Of a stretch of DNA of 64,000 nt, positions 1 to 10,699 are shown piece after piece. Position numbers and translations under genes: made by a program. The stretch lies in NCBI GenBank assembly GCA_944739405.2, contig OX123196.2:52242196-52306195 (forward strand), written 5' to 3'. Position 1 is the stretch's first letter, and each line of letters begins with the position of its first letter. This DNA comes from Euclidia mi (Eukaryota; Arthropoda; Insecta; Lepidoptera; Erebidae). The notes beneath the pieces were generated by a model. It ran no database searches, was not told the origin of the DNA, and saw only the letters and a list, made by a program, of their open reading frames with translations.

Positions 1-860
1 AGAGTGCCTCGGACAAATCGGTGATCGCTACCGGTATTAAACCTGTTGATCACTGAGACGTCTCTAAATATATACCTCCAATCAGACATGATGAAGTCTA
101 TCTCGTTCCCTGTCACAGTATCGGGGCTTCGCCATGTCCACTTTCTCTGAGGCTTCTTCTTAAAGAAGGTGTTCATTAGGAAGAGCCCCTGTGACTCCAG
201 AAAGTTGACCAGCATTTGCCCCCTATGATTTCGGCACCCCACGCCATAGGATCCGATTCTCGTTTCGCCGCGTTCTTGTACTCCCACTTTGGCATTAAAA
301 TCCCCCATAACAACGCTGTAGTGTGTCTTGGTGGTATGATGTAGAGCCTTAGTAATGTCCTCATACATGGCTTCGACTATGTCATCGCAGTATGTCGAGG
401 TCGGCGCATATACCTGTATCACCTTCAGGGAGTACCTGTCGGTGATCCTTAATATCAGGTACGCTACCCGTGTCGACACACTGCTGATTTGTACAACGTT
501 GTTAGCGAGAGATTTGTTAACGAGGAAACCGACACCGCCCTGAGAGGGCTGATCGCCTTCTCGAAAGTAGAACAGGTTTCCTGACTCAAGGGTTATCGTG
601 TCCTCCCCCTGTCTTCGGACTTCAGACAACCCCAATATATGCCAGTTTATATGGCCTAGTTCTACTTCGAGTTCGGTGATGTGTTGGTCCAGCCGTAGAG
701 AGCGTCCATTGTACGTAGCCAGGGTCAGTTTCTTGTGGTAGCCGTTTGCCGTAGCCCGGAGATTCTTAGCACCCCCTGCCCCGCTGTTACCGCGACCGCT
801 ACCGTAGCTGCGGACAGCGGGACTACCGGGAACTGGGGGCCTATTCGTTGGTGCGCTCAT
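1..860 (-). CDS. RTE-clade retrotransposon ORF, N-terminal endonuclease part (runs off left edge)
   Basis: Reading the minus strand from the ATG at 860 gives 286 codons with no stop before the window edge. The product starts with a Pro/Gly-rich leader (MSAPTNRPPVPGS) followed by an AP-endonuclease (EEP) fold. Visible landmarks are TYNGRSL (Asn51), LSEVRR (catalytic Glu80), QVYAPT (Tyr151), MGDFNAKVG (Asp187, Asn189), TWRSPD, EIDFIMSDW and GSDHRF (Asp279/His280). This order and spacing match the endonuclease of RTE-type LINEs, often annotated as craniofacial development protein 2-like. It nicks target DNA to prime reverse transcription; the RT domain should follow beyond position 1. All catalytic residues are present, so the copy looks young. 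The ATG was chosen because it is the first in frame and directly follows a recognisable 5' leader (861-1050). Confidence 0.93.
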   Translation of the reverse strand, partial: MSAPTNRPPVPGSPAVRSYGSGRGNSGAGGAKNLRATANGYHKKLTLATYNGRSLRLDQHITELEVELGHINWHILGLSEVRRQGEDTITLESGNLFYFREGDQPSQGGVGFLVNKSLANNVVQISSVSTRVAYLILRITDRYSLKVIQVYAPTSTYCDDIVEAMYEDITKALHHTTKTHYSVVMGDFNAKVGVQERGETRIGSYGVGCRNHRGQMLVNFLESQGLFLMNTFFKKKPQRKWTWRSPDTVTGNEIDFIMSDWRYIFRDVSVINRFNTGSDHRFVRGT

Positions 861-1050
861 TGGGTGGTATTTGGCCTACTATACCGCGCTGGCCAGACGA
901 GTTGGTATAGGGTTTGGTTTCAAGTTTTCCATCTCTTCGCAAAGATATTATTCGCATTTTTTGCAATTTCCTTAGTCGCCTTTTACGACACCCACGGAAT
1001 GAAATGGGGTAGTGACACTTGTATTCTTTATCCGTCACTACACTATTACT
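861..1050 (-). mobile_element. 5' untranslated leader of the RTE element
   Basis: Immediately upstream of the RTE ORF on the minus strand lies about 190 bp shared with the short repeats at 13,324, 16,225, 55,614 and 61,621 (shared words include GGCCTACTATAC, GGGTTGGTATAGGGTTTG and ACGACACCCA on the + strand). The conserved block fades near 1,045-1,050, which I take as the approximate 5' end of the element. Its position before the ATG identifies those short repeats as RTE derivatives. Confidence 0.75.
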
Positions 1051-1159
1051 ACGAGTATGTGCGTCGAATTCGTATACCTACGCTAATATAAGAAACTAGC
1101 TGAACCCGCGTTATTTAGGGCTACTGCTAAACACTCGTAGCTCATTGCTTGAATGTCGA

Positions 1160-1410
1160 TAACATAACATTACTTCACGCCTTTATTCCTGAAGGGGTAG
1201 ACACAGGTGTATTATACACCCACATTTAGACAGTTATGTTTCGGTCCCAATGTAATAGGAGGCAAGCCTACTGCCATCTACCGGGCACATTTCTAAGCGA
1301 GCGATAATGCACACATAACTTCAAAAAGTCAGAGGTGTGTGCCTGGGGATCGAACCCGATCGTCTGGGCAGCCCCTTACGTACACCACTGGGCTATCGCC
1401 GCTATCGCTA
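1160..1410 (-). mobile_element. tRNA-derived SINE (family D)
   Basis: Read on the minus strand, the head has an A-box-like TAGCCCAGTGG (near 1,395) and a B-box GGGTTCGATCCCC (near 1,350), so it can be a RNA polymerase III promoter. The element ends near 1,160 with the tail ACCCCTTCAGGAATAAAGGC, the same 3' tail as family E SINEs and the LINE at 15,748. Copies at 43,811, 49,517 and 57,885. It is not a free tRNA because the tRNA-like part continues into the SINE body. Confidence 0.8.
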
Positions 1411-1427
1411 TATGAACGTTGATTGAA

Positions 1428-1515
1428 TACAAACATAATTATTGGGCTCATAAAGCTAAAATTTGGCAGGTATGTTCCTTAGGATAGGATCGTAGAGGTG
1501 CACTTAGAAGGGATT
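1428..1515 (+). mobile_element. Helitron-like repeat fragment
   Basis: Contains the conserved block ATTGGGCTCATAAAGCT ... TTTGGCAGGTATGTTCC ... AATTCCCACAGG, shared with the blocks at 1,983, 13,970, 32,985, 42,268, 56,330 and 62,880. It lacks the 5' terminus seen in the 56,330 copy. The following 1,516-1,825 holds TC-rich low-information sequence in which I recognise nothing else. Confidence 0.5.
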
Positions 1516-1825
1516 TTCAAAATTCCCACAGGTCATCATCATCATTGTCTTGCCCTGGTCCCAATTTATTTGGGGTCGGCTCAGTATGTCCTTCGCTTCC
1601 ACACTTCTCTGTCACCAGTCATCCGATTGTTTACCCCCTTTCTCTTTCATATCCATCCTCACACAGTCTATCTTTACCATGGCCGTCCCCTCCATTTTCG
1701 TCATTCTACATGCATATTAATCACTTTTTCAAAATCCCACGGGTCCGGGAAGAATAATGTACGGGCGTAGCTGCGGTCATCCTCCAGTTATATTATATTA
1801 CTAGAGGACGCCAGCAGCTGCATTT

Positions 1826-1965
1826 AATAATAATAATATTCTACCACATTCACACAACACCATCTAGTCCCAAACTAAGCAGAAGCTTGTACTATGGGTA
1901 CTAGATAATGGATAAACATACATATATACTTTTTTTTGTAAATATATACATATTAAACATTTCTT
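1826..1965 (-). mobile_element. SINE-A, 3' portion
   Basis: Matches the 3' half of the full SINE-A copy at 6,402-6,668: (AAT)n, then TTCTACCACATTCACACAAC, AGTCCCAAACTAAGCAG and CATACATATATACTTTTTTT on the + strand. The tRNA-like head is missing, so this is a truncated copy. Confidence 0.85.
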
Positions 1966-1982
1966 TTAAATTTACCCGTTTT

Positions 1983-2170
1983 GGCCGATTCAGTGGGAAT
2001 TTCGAGAAATCCCTTCTTAGTGCACTAACTGTTCCTTGGGGACCGTAGGGGGTGCACACTTACGGTCCCCAAGAAACATACCTGCCAAATTTCAGCTTCC
2101 TGCGCCCAATAGTTTCGGCTGTAGCGTGTCTGTCAGTCAGTAAGTAACGCAAGTATTTTATATATTAAGA
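1983..2170 (-). mobile_element. Helitron-like non-autonomous element, 5' region
   Basis: On the minus strand it starts TCTTAATATATAAAATACTT at 2,170, then GCGTTACTTACTGACTGACA and CCGAAACTATTGGGCG. The 5'-TC start and ACTGACTGAC run are shared with the copies at 56,330 and 63,972. I could not place a CTAG 3' end; the element abuts the SINE-A fragment. Confidence 0.55.
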
Positions 2171-4020
2171 TAAGTAGAGGTATATAGATTACCTACCAAA
2201 CCCATTTCAATTATGGCGTATTATTAACAAATTGCCGAAACAAATTGAACGAAGTACAAAACGTGAAATTTCGTAAATATGAATTTGGTACGATTGGTTT
2301 TACGTCGAAAGGCAGAATTATCTTGAGGTGCCGTTTTTTTCAGGATCCCAGTCCTGAACCAGGGAAAGTAGTATAGAGCACCTATTCATTAAAATTCATG
2401 TTCCAAAGCGTGCAGTGACGTAACGAAGCGTCACTTGATTAATGGAATTGTTTGAAATTGGAACGCCTTCAAATATCGTCTTCTCATTGGTTTATCTTGA
2501 CAACGACAACGACATAAATTATGTTCCTAGCTTGCATAACACTTTTGGGTTCCATTAATCAATTTAATATAACTTAACAATGTTAATACAATACAGTTAA
2601 ATCATAAATCATCACGGTGTTATCAACTTCCTTTAGCAGCGGGGTCACGCGAATCTATTAATTAATTGACTAATCACTTGCGTGACCCAACAAGGATGTG
2701 GTTCGCGGAATCGGGCACCATCGAAATACGCTACGCGTCCGCACAACTTAACTGCAAACAAGTTAATTAGTTGGCTCGAAAACGCTCGCAAATCGCCAGT
2801 CTGATAACGTCCTTTTTGTTTTTTTTTGTTCCAGGCAAAGCGGTTCATCGGGATATGTATACGTTTATCGGAAGCTGTTGGCATTTTGTTTACGATTTCA
2901 TTCTAAAAATGCGTTGTTTCATTCGACCTACATGCCTTGTTTTGGTTTTACTCTGAAATGTTCTATTTATATAAGTTGAGATATTTAAATCTTACAAATA
3001 GTCGGCGTATCTTTGTATTTTCGGTGACGTTTAGTTATGGAACCGCAATGGAACGACATGTCGTCATCTACGGGGTTAAGAATATTGACGATTAAGAATC
3101 TCTTAGAGCTGGCAAATTTGATAGGTATTTTTTTAACCGCGTCTGCTCTAAGATAGGCATTTTCAGTTCCCGATGACATACCAAGCAACCTAAGGAGCTA
3201 ATTATGCAATCATCATCCTGGTGCTGTCCCGGTCAGGAATAAAGACTTTCGCCTTGGAGCCCGTGTCCACGGCCGCGCACGTATAGGGGAACAAAATATG
3301 TGCAAAATATTTTCTTACACTACGACCTAATTGACGCAAAAACTACGACAAAATCTCTTTTAAAATGGCCGAAAACATTTGTTCCAGAAACAAACAACAC
3401 CCTGCAGTAACCGTTACACACAGTCTACATTTACATAAAACTAATAAGTCTCAACTACCCCGCTTACCAGAGATTCGATTTAAGATAACAAGTTATTTTT
3501 CTTAACTCAACCGCACAACTTAGCCGAATATGACACCTTACCGGAGTAGGTATTATGTCTCAATACACACATAGTAATTATTAAGAGTTTGGAGAGCTCC
3601 AAAAGTCATCTGGAGCACGCATACCTACTTTATGTGGTACATACAATAGAGTTGTTTCCAACAAGTCAAATCAAGCACTTTTAATGAAATGTCAAAAATG
3701 TCCTATTGCCAACGGTTTTGTGTGTAATATGACGTAATGATGTCATAGTGTTTTGCTGTCAAGTAGAATGCTTATTATTAATAAATTGACGATAAAAAAT
3801 GTTAAATAAAGTTTTAACATTAATTGATGAATGAAACTACTATTATTTTGACATGTTTCACTAGATAAAAATACTTGTAGGTATAATTTATTTCACTTGC
3901 AGGAAACTTCCCTATTTTTGAATCCTAGATACCGTCATCAAGATAGTATTTTGTAACATCCTGCTTAGAGTTAGACATTTCCAAAAGTGACTTGTTGGTT
4001 ATTTAGATGTCAAGATCGTA
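2171..4020. other. AT-rich stretch without recognisable genes
   Basis: I see no domain, conserved repeat or credible spliced exon here. One small hairpin (GGTCACGC / GCGTGACC arms, about 2,642-2,690) and a polypyrimidine-AG at 2,805-2,833 resembling a splice acceptor were noted, but the sequence after it does not look coding. Confidence 0.5.
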
Positions 4021-4023
4021 AGA

Positions 4024-4175
4024 GTGGTTTCAGACTAGCGTTTCATACGCGCGTGTATGCTCGGTTTTGAAAGCGCATGTAGGCGCGTTAAGGTGTAAGC
4101 GTAGCTCGTAGGTATGCTGTAACAACGTATAAGCGCAGAAAAATACGCTTATCTGAAACTGCCCTAAGAGCTGGG
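4024..4175. mobile_element. MITE-like element with imperfect terminal inverted repeats
   Basis: Left end GGTTTCAGACTAGCG, right end CGCTTATCTGAAACTGCC; the reverse complement of the right end matches the left end with few differences. The interior is unusually rich in CGCG/GCGC words. The hexamer TAAGAG occurs just outside both ends (about 4,019 and 4,165), as expected for a target duplication. There is no coding capacity. Confidence 0.5.
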
Positions 4176-5290
4176 TCCTAAATGCTGCCTGAATGCCCCT
4201 CCCCTATCATCCTCCGCAGGCCAGGCGCATGAGGAAAGTTTGCAGGCTCAGCTCGGCGATGACCATTTTATTTAAACTTTTGCAAAAGTAAATATATCTA
4301 TCTCAGCGCAAGCAGGTTAAATTCGATGAACTTTGCTAACAGTATTTGTCCCTTAAGCCTTGCGGTCTTTGTTAGTAAATAGCACATTTTGGCAGCATAT
4401 CTTTATATACAAATTAAGTAAGCTATTACAACTTATCGATCTGTTTGAGTAATATATACGATGATATTAGAATTATCAGGTATAATCAATTGGCAAGCTG
4501 AAGAGGCAATGATTTAAAAAAAATCGTTGAATTCATTTGGCATCCGGTTTCAAATCTACTTTTCCTGCAATCAAAACTATTAACATTATGTCTAATAATG
4601 TAGGTGTAAAATACCTGCAAGAATTGGCCAGAATATATAGAGGCTTATTACCGAGCAGCCTCAATTCGTAAACGGCTTTGGTACAACGTGATAATAGCCG
4701 CTAAGCCTACAAAGATTTATTGCTAACAATTTTAATCCTCAGATGGGCGGCCCTCGTAGTTTCATATTACATCTATATTGTATTGTATTTTTGATAAAAC
4801 GATAAGCGATAAGCTAAAGATCTCCACAATATTATCGAAACACATTTGAAGTCTGCCAACCCACACTTGGTTATCATGGTGGACTATGGCCTTACACTAT
4901 TCATAGTAAGAATGCATGCTCAGCATATTTTATATACAGGCCTGATGATGTATTTATTTACTGTGACAGTCCGCGCAGCTTAACGTGAACAAATACATAG
5001 ATTGCTATTTATATTGTGTCTCTCCTAAACAAGGAAATAATTTATTCACAAAGGCACGACAGTAAATAATGATTTGGATAACAAAATTTAAGAGGCATCG
5101 CCAAAAACACTACTTGACTTAGAAACTCTTTACATAGAAACTGATGTAAAAGTAACATTATTTTATATATTATGTCAGGCCCGACGCTATCCGTTGATAT
5201 AACAAAAGTTAGGATGTAAACAAGGGGACCATAACCATCCCTTATTTTGTCCATCACGTTTATGGGAGCTACTATGGCATTCTTTGTGGG
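4176..5290. other. AT-rich stretch, nothing recognised
   Basis: Non-coding in appearance in all frames, apart from a 135-codon minus-strand ORF that begins in the next repeat and is judged spurious. Confidence 0.5.
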
Positions 5291-5299
5291 CCTTTCTAC

Positions 5300-5405
5300 A
5301 TAAAAGAAAGAAAATAGGAAAATATTGGCCGAGCGTTTCAATGGTGCAAATGCAAAAAGAAAGAAAATGGGAAAGTTTTTCCCTAGCGTTTCTATGGTGA
5401 AAATA
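5300..5405. repeat. Two-copy tandem repeat of about 52 bp
   Basis: Two adjacent diverged units each contain AAAGAAAGAAAAT, GGGAAA or GGAAAA, GCGTTTC, then ATGGTG. The repeat makes the overlapping minus-strand ORF (5,042-5,449) internally repetitive, which argues against that ORF being a gene. Confidence 0.7.
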
Positions 5406-5819
5406 CATAAAGAAAATATGAGTGAAAGACAGAGAGAGCCACAGTTCATGAAGTGAAAGAAATTTAGAGGAGACGATTTTGGTTTATGATATCCTATTGT
5501 TTTACCAGAATGTGGGTCGGTTTATGTGACGTAGAATAAAACAACGCCTTACTGACGGGCATTCTAAATCAAATCATGTGATAATGTCATAACGCTGATC
5601 TGGATATAAAAGCTATTTTTAGAATATTTTAATGTCAGACCAGACACAAAGACCGAAAGGGATAATCTTATTCTAAATTTGGAACAGTTGACGGCACATT
5701 TGATCGCACTGATTCCTTTATATTGTGTGTGACGCCCACTCCCTACATTGGTATAAAAATAAAAATATCCTTATAAGTTTTCCTTTGTTACCAGCTTCCA
5801 ATCATCATAACAACGACCC

Positions 5820-6190
5820 GGTGCGTGTAAACTGCCATGCCGTGGATCGCGAGATCGATTCCTACACGAGTCAAACATTTGGGTGCGTGATCATGAATAT
5901 TTGACTTGTTTCTTTTGTACAATATGTATGGATTTACAATAAAAAGTTTTTTTTATAGATTCACGCCTGTATCTCCGAAAGGGTAGGCAGAGGTGTAATA
6001 CAACCACATTAAGGTGTAATATAACACCCAAATTTCACCATGAATTTAGTTTAGTTAGAATAAATTTAGGTCCCAGGTGATGTGCAAAAAAAGTATATGC
6101 ATGTTTATTCTTTGTCTCCTACCCATAGTACAAGTTCTGCTTAGTTTAGGACTAGGTAGTGGTGTGTGTTTATCGTAGAATATTAAACAT
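5820..6190 (+). mobile_element. Degenerate SINE-A interrupted by a family D SINE tail
   Basis: The outer element is a + strand SINE-A: a degraded tRNA-like head with GATCGATTCCTACACGAGTC (B-box remnant), TTTACAATAAAAAG, then after the interruption AAGTATATGCATG and CATAGTACAAGTTCTGC. Between about 5,952 and 6,085 lies a minus-strand piece of SINE-D (TCACGCCTGTATCTCCGAAA). The nesting shows that SINE-D inserted after SINE-A at this site. Confidence 0.7.
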
Positions 6191-6401
6191 AATATATAGA
6201 GCTTTGCTAAAACTGCCAACTGTTAAAGCAAAAGCTTTTTACAGACTCAAAAGTTGTTTCAATCTTCATTCATAAATGTGAACATATTTGTGTTTCGCGT
6301 TTCTGTATGTACAATATTCCACATCATTACACTGCTACTGAATACGTTAAGCCTGCAGTCGCAAGCGGCGTAATTTGAATATTTATGACGGTATTCATGA
6401 A

Positions 6402-6668
6402 ATAATAATAATAATAATATTCTACCACATTCACACAACACCATCTAGTCCCAAACTAAGCAGAGCTTGTACTATGGGTACTAGATAATGGATAAACATA
6501 CATATATACTTTTTTTTTTTGTAAATACATACATATTATACATAGAAACACCCAGACCAAGACAAACATCCATGTTCATGCACACAAATGTTTGACTTGA
6601 GCGGGAATCGAACCCACGACCTTCGGCGTAGCAGTCGCTTACACTCCCGCTGCGCCAACCGGTCGTCC
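6402..6668 (-). mobile_element. SINE-A, full-length copy
   Basis: On the minus strand the head contains TTGGCGCAGCGGGAGTG (A box) and GTGGGTTCGATTCCCGC (B box, about 6,603-6,619), followed by the body CATGGATGTTTGTCTTGGTC and a (TTA)n-like tail near 6,402. This is the best complete copy of the family in the window; others are at 1,826, 5,820, 7,105 and 24,868. The tRNA-like part flows into the SINE body, so it is not a tRNA gene. Confidence 0.9.
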
Positions 6669-7104
6669 AAATGTCGACGACTATTCATAAATTTGAAAGA
6701 TATTTTGCAGTTCATATTCTATAAACGAAATATAGGTATGTGATATGTATTGCGTGCCATATATGTAGGTACTGATAAATAATTATATACTGAGCATTAA
6801 AACTTGCTAAGCTATTAGGTTTTTGCCCGTAACTTCGCACGGGAATCAAGATAACATTATGTGAAAAGACCAAATATAAAAAAACACATTTCATAGATTT
6901 AAAAAGATTCCTAAAAGACCCTGTCAATTTTATTTTTCGCATCCAACAATGTGTCCATCTATAAAGCCTTATCATTTTCTATGCTGAAATTCATCATAGT
7001 CGGGACCGAAATTTGTTGCTTAGACTTAATTTTAACGCCAAGGTTATGCAATAATGCAGTCAAATTTACTGGGCTACACAATAAACTATACGTACCAACT
7101 ATAT

Positions 7105-7325
7105 CCGATGGTCGCGGGTTCGATTCCCGCTCAAGTCAAACATTTGTGTGCATAAACATGGATGTTTGTCTTGGTCTGGGTGTTTCTATGTATAATATGT
7201 ATGTATTTACAAAAAAAAGAAGTGTATGTATAAGTATGTTTATCCATTATCTTTTACCCATAACACAAGCTCTGCTTAGCTTGGGACTAGATGGTGATGT
7301 GTGTATGTGGTAGAATATTATTATC
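7105..7325 (+). mobile_element. SINE-A, 5'-truncated copy
   Basis: Begins inside the tRNA-like head at the B box (GGTCGCGGGTTCGATTCCCG, about 7,111) and continues through GATGTTTGTCTTGGTCTGGG and GCTTGGGACTAGATGGTG to GGTAGAATATTATTA. The A box is missing, so it should not be transcribed from its own promoter. Confidence 0.85.
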
Positions 7326-7449
7326 GGCATAATAATATATAATTATGTATTATGACCAGATAATGATAAATTGTAAGCAGCTCCACCAACTAGCTCATAT
7401 TGGCGCTTTTACCGCTTGAACAAGTAGTTTAAGCTAGGTAATAATAATA

Positions 7450-7545
7450 ACGGAGTGTTGTGGGTTCCCCATAAGTGTCACCACCGACACTAGTTGTTTC
7501 GAGTTTGGATGTCTTTTGTGACCGTTGGCTTTGTGCGTATTAGTT
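7450..7545 (+). mobile_element. SINE-C fragment
   Basis: Matches the body of the minus-strand SINE at 9,960-10,172: TTGTTTCGAGTTTGGATGT, GACCGTTGG, and a CCCCCG run. Head and tail are missing. Confidence 0.55.
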
Positions 7546-8908
7546 CCCCCGAATTAATCAAAAGAGAAAAACCGGGAAAAGGTGAATGATGGTGAATGTG
7601 TCAAATAAACATTTTTGATTCTGCCAAGGAACAGTTTATTTTCTATTCACCATATCTATAACTAGAACTAAGTACATCCTGGCTAGGTAAAAAATGTAAA
7701 TATCATCAGATATTATTTATTTCAACTAAACACGCTATTGCAGAACCATTTGGCCTAGAATGTTTCCTTTCATTAAAATACTGGCACACTACATTTTAGC
7801 AGTTTAATTTACATGTTATTTTAACGTACATGCACTATATTTTTTGCTCAACGTCGAGAAAATGCTGGGTCTCACAATTAAAACGTAAGTTGACGCGCTT
7901 AGCGCTGGCTGTTCTACTAAAAGTCTCACTCAAATATTAAACCTACGTTACTTAATTTACAGCACAGTTAGCTTCCCATAGTCAATGAAGCTTCGTTGAA
8001 TTATCCGAACAGGTACATCACGAAACTGCATAGTAATACGTATTTAATCACAATGATTGAATCATTGATTACGCGATCATCCGCTGACTTAAAACTACAT
8101 GTTGAATATGGCACGGTACCAACGAAGCAGAAAGTATGGTTTATCAAATAAATATGCCTACTACAAGTATTAAACAACCAAATCTATTTACACTATAATA
8201 ATGATTATTTAACCTCTCATAGAGTGTAAAATACCTAGATTCAACCCGCGACCATGGCTAGTGTAAACCACGCCGAAACGTCGGAGCAAATAAGGAGTAT
8301 TTAACCTTCTTTTTAATATATCACACAGTATAGACCCGTTAAATAAACATAAGTATGAGAACATATAGAGAAAACTATGTATCCTTACTTATATTAAAAA
8401 TGCGATAGGAGCTAGTTAATTTCATACGTTTTCAAGACTTAAATAGGTATCAAAATTATCATTATGAAACTTGCCGACAACTGTAAAGGTACAGGTAAAG
8501 AGGCAGACACAGAATTTAACACGAGTGAAGCCTCGGCTCCAGCTTGTAGCTTAAAATGCTCCTCATTTTTCAGCAAAGATTGGGACAGTATTAAGTTGGA
8601 TAAAGAAGCGAGTCATGAGAATATAAGTTAATTCTCATTGAAGAAATTTCACAAGACGTGATTATTGCGCGCTCTAAACTCCAAGCAGTGTTTAATCCCG
8701 ATAAATTACGATCGATATTATAGTTACAAATTTTCTCCATTAGGGTTGCCATCTGCTTCGAGAATCCTCGCAACTTGTATAGGTATATTTCCCTATAGAT
8801 TACAATATGTTTATCTTTTTCGGCTTACATCGCCTGTGGTCGTCAGATCTTCAAATTAATATAGATACTTTATTGCACACCAAATAATATTGTACATATT
8901 CAAAGCAT
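7546..8908. other. AT-rich stretch, nothing recognised
   Basis: Only a short piece resembling a Helitron-like terminus (TTATATTAAAAATGCGATAG, about 8,390) stands out. No coding-like region or splice-flanked exon was seen. Confidence 0.5.
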
Positions 8909-8920
8909 TATCGCTAAGAG

Positions 8921-9152
8921 TAAGTAAGGGTGCATAGGGTTCCCACCAAGAACTTAGGGTCCCAAGCCAACCTCACTTGCAAGTGGTGCATCTGCCGATC
9001 AACGGACGGGGCGCTGGCAAACAAAATATCCCGATAAGTGGCAATAGGCTCGCCACCTATTACGTGGGATCAAAACACTGGCGAAAAATGGGCGTTTAAC
9101 ATGCCTCTGCCTACCCCTTCGGGGAAACAGGCGTGAGTCTATGTATGTATGT
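8921..9152 (+). mobile_element. SINE-E copy with target duplication
   Basis: Body begins GGGTGCATAGGGTTCCCACC and ends CTGCCTACCCCTTCGGGGAA then GTGAGTCTATGTATGTATG. Flanks carry TATCGCTAAGAG (left) and TATCGCTAGGAG (right), a 12-bp target duplication with one mismatch. Near-identical copies at 44,444 and 50,150. No ORF; mobility would depend on a LINE with the same tail. Confidence 0.85.
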
Positions 9153-9184
9153 ATCGCTAGGAGCGATCTTTTTAGACAACCTTC

Positions 9185-9300
9185 ATAATATCCTAGCGTT
9201 ATCTTTTCTAAGATGGGGTCAGCTCTAACCAGATTTGACGGAATATTAGCTTTTCCACAAAGCGCCTATAATCTGAACTCCGCAGCCCAATTTCTTGGTA
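9185..9300 (-). mobile_element. SINE-B fragment
   Basis: Shares CCTAGCGTTATC, CTAACCAGAT, GGAATATTAGCTTTTCCAC and CTCCGCAGCCCAA with the full minus-strand SINE-B at 35,630. A further faint fragment (CATCATCGACCTAGCGTTAT) lies near 9,755. The rest of 9,300-9,960 shows nothing recognisable. Confidence 0.65.
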
Positions 9301-9959
9301 AAGTAAACCGTATAAAAATGTATTAATTAAAAGGATTTTTAGCAGTGAATATTTCGAAACCATATGCAAAGACAACTCAGTTTATAAGCAAGGAAGCGCC
9401 GTTAACGAGGCTTTCGCGTGCCTTAATACTAATGAGTCATTGTTTTAATGAAACCAAGGACAGCTAAAGACTAAGTTTGTTAAGCACGGATAGTTTATCA
9501 TTTGACTTGTGACGTAAGTTGCGACCTCAGTATAAGAAACTGCGGAATATATTTCTACGCTAGTTTAAGACTATTGCTGCTTTAATTGTTGGTTTTGTGG
9601 CTTCGTAGCTACTGAATAGAAAAGCTAATTTTAATAAGATTTATGTATGACGCAATGGCTTAAAAGGGAAGTAGACTGTATTTTAAAGCAACAACGTAAA
9701 ATAAACGAATACAACGGGGTCATGGCTTCACACGGAGTTATTTGCAAGCTATTTCATCATCGACCTAGCGTTATCCCTGTTTCCAAAAAATCGTGGTGTA
9801 TGCCGTGGTTTAAACAACAGTGAAACACTCTGCACGACATATCTTAACCAGACCATTGCTGACTCAATTTACAGGCATTTTAATATTGCTAGTTCGGATA
9901 CCGAATATAACGACTCATCTGCCTATCTACATATAAATCAATGTGCACTTCAAGTTCAA

Positions 9960-10172
9960 GTTTAAAAAGACAACTCCCGCACTAGGAATAAATCCTGTCT
10001 CGCGGGGGACTTTACAAACATACAACCAACGGACACAATGAACACCCAGACTCGAAACAACAATTTATGGATCACAAAGTGTTGTCTCGTGTAGGAATCG
10101 AACCCACGACACTCGGCGCAGTGTCAAGCGGTGAGGCGGCCGCTTAAACCACTACACCAACCATGCAGTCGT
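9960..10172 (-). mobile_element. tRNA-derived SINE (family C)
   Basis: Minus-strand head GGTTGGTGTAGTGGTTTAAG (A box, about 10,150-10,170) and GTGGGTTCGATTCCTACACG (B box, about 10,095). The body contains CGAGTCTGGGTGTTC and the tail region GGATTTATTCCTAGTGCGGG. Two overlapping + strand ORFs nearby (10,131-10,402) simply read through this and the next SINE and are not genes. Confidence 0.8.
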
Positions 10173-10285
10173 TGCCTCGTACAATTACCGTTTTGCAGGA
10201 AAATACAGTTGAACTTCAGGAGAATATCCATTTTATTTCCGATTTCAAACATGAAAATATCATGTATTACTTTCCAAGAAAACGT

Positions 10286-10695
10286 ACGAAGTCCGAAGGC
10301 AGCGATAGCCTAGTGGAGATACCAACGGACTGCCATGCAAAGGATATCGGGGCCGAATCCACGGCGTGCACCATTGACATTTCGAAATTATGTGCGTATT
10401 AAATTGTTAACTATCGCATGTCTCGGGCCTTGGAGAACACGTTAAAGCGTCGGTCCTGGCTGTCATGAAGATCTTTGACAGTCGTTATGGGGAGTCAGTA
10501 CCCTCAAATAAACTGATACTGATCTAAACCATGGAATATCGCTATCCCTTTGGGTTGCGGAGGTCAGACGGAAGTCGCTCTGTGGAAAAGTTGATATTCT
10601 GTCATATCTGGTTAAACCAGTAAGCGGACCTCAGGCTCCAAAGCGTGTAAATCTTGTATGCAACCGAAATAACGCTAGGTCGATGATGATGACTT
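10286..10695 (+). mobile_element. SINE-B, full-length copy
   Basis: Starts with the tRNA-like head (GGCAGCGATAGCCTAGTGGA, then a decayed B box GGGGCCGAATCC) and ends with AATAACGCTAGGTCGATGAT, so the tail is (GAT)n. It matches the reverse-orientation copy at 35,630-36,038 over its whole length. Similar words flank it (AGAAAACGTACG left, AGAAAACGTAACG right), a probable old target duplication. Confidence 0.85.
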
Positions 10696-10699
10696 CCCG

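Noticed and set aside
735..1091. 118-codon + strand ORF
   Set aside because: Antisense shadow of the RTE ORF start and leader.
2805..2956. Polypyrimidine-AG acceptor followed by an open frame
   Set aside because: No matching donor, AT-rich codon use, and no domain.
5042..5449. 135-codon minus-strand ORF
   Set aside because: It is built on a 52-bp tandem repeat, has a low-complexity Phe/Leu-rich product, no domain and no splice signals.
6595..6668. tRNA-like sequence with A and B boxes (also 1,340-1,400, 10,090-10,172, 35,945-36,025)
   Set aside because: Each continues directly into a SINE body with a repeat tail and lacks a proper acceptor stem, so none is a functional tRNA gene.
10131..10402. 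Overlapping + strand ORFs of 60 and 79 codons
   Set aside because: They read through the SINE-C head and the SINE-B head; not conserved in the other SINE copies.
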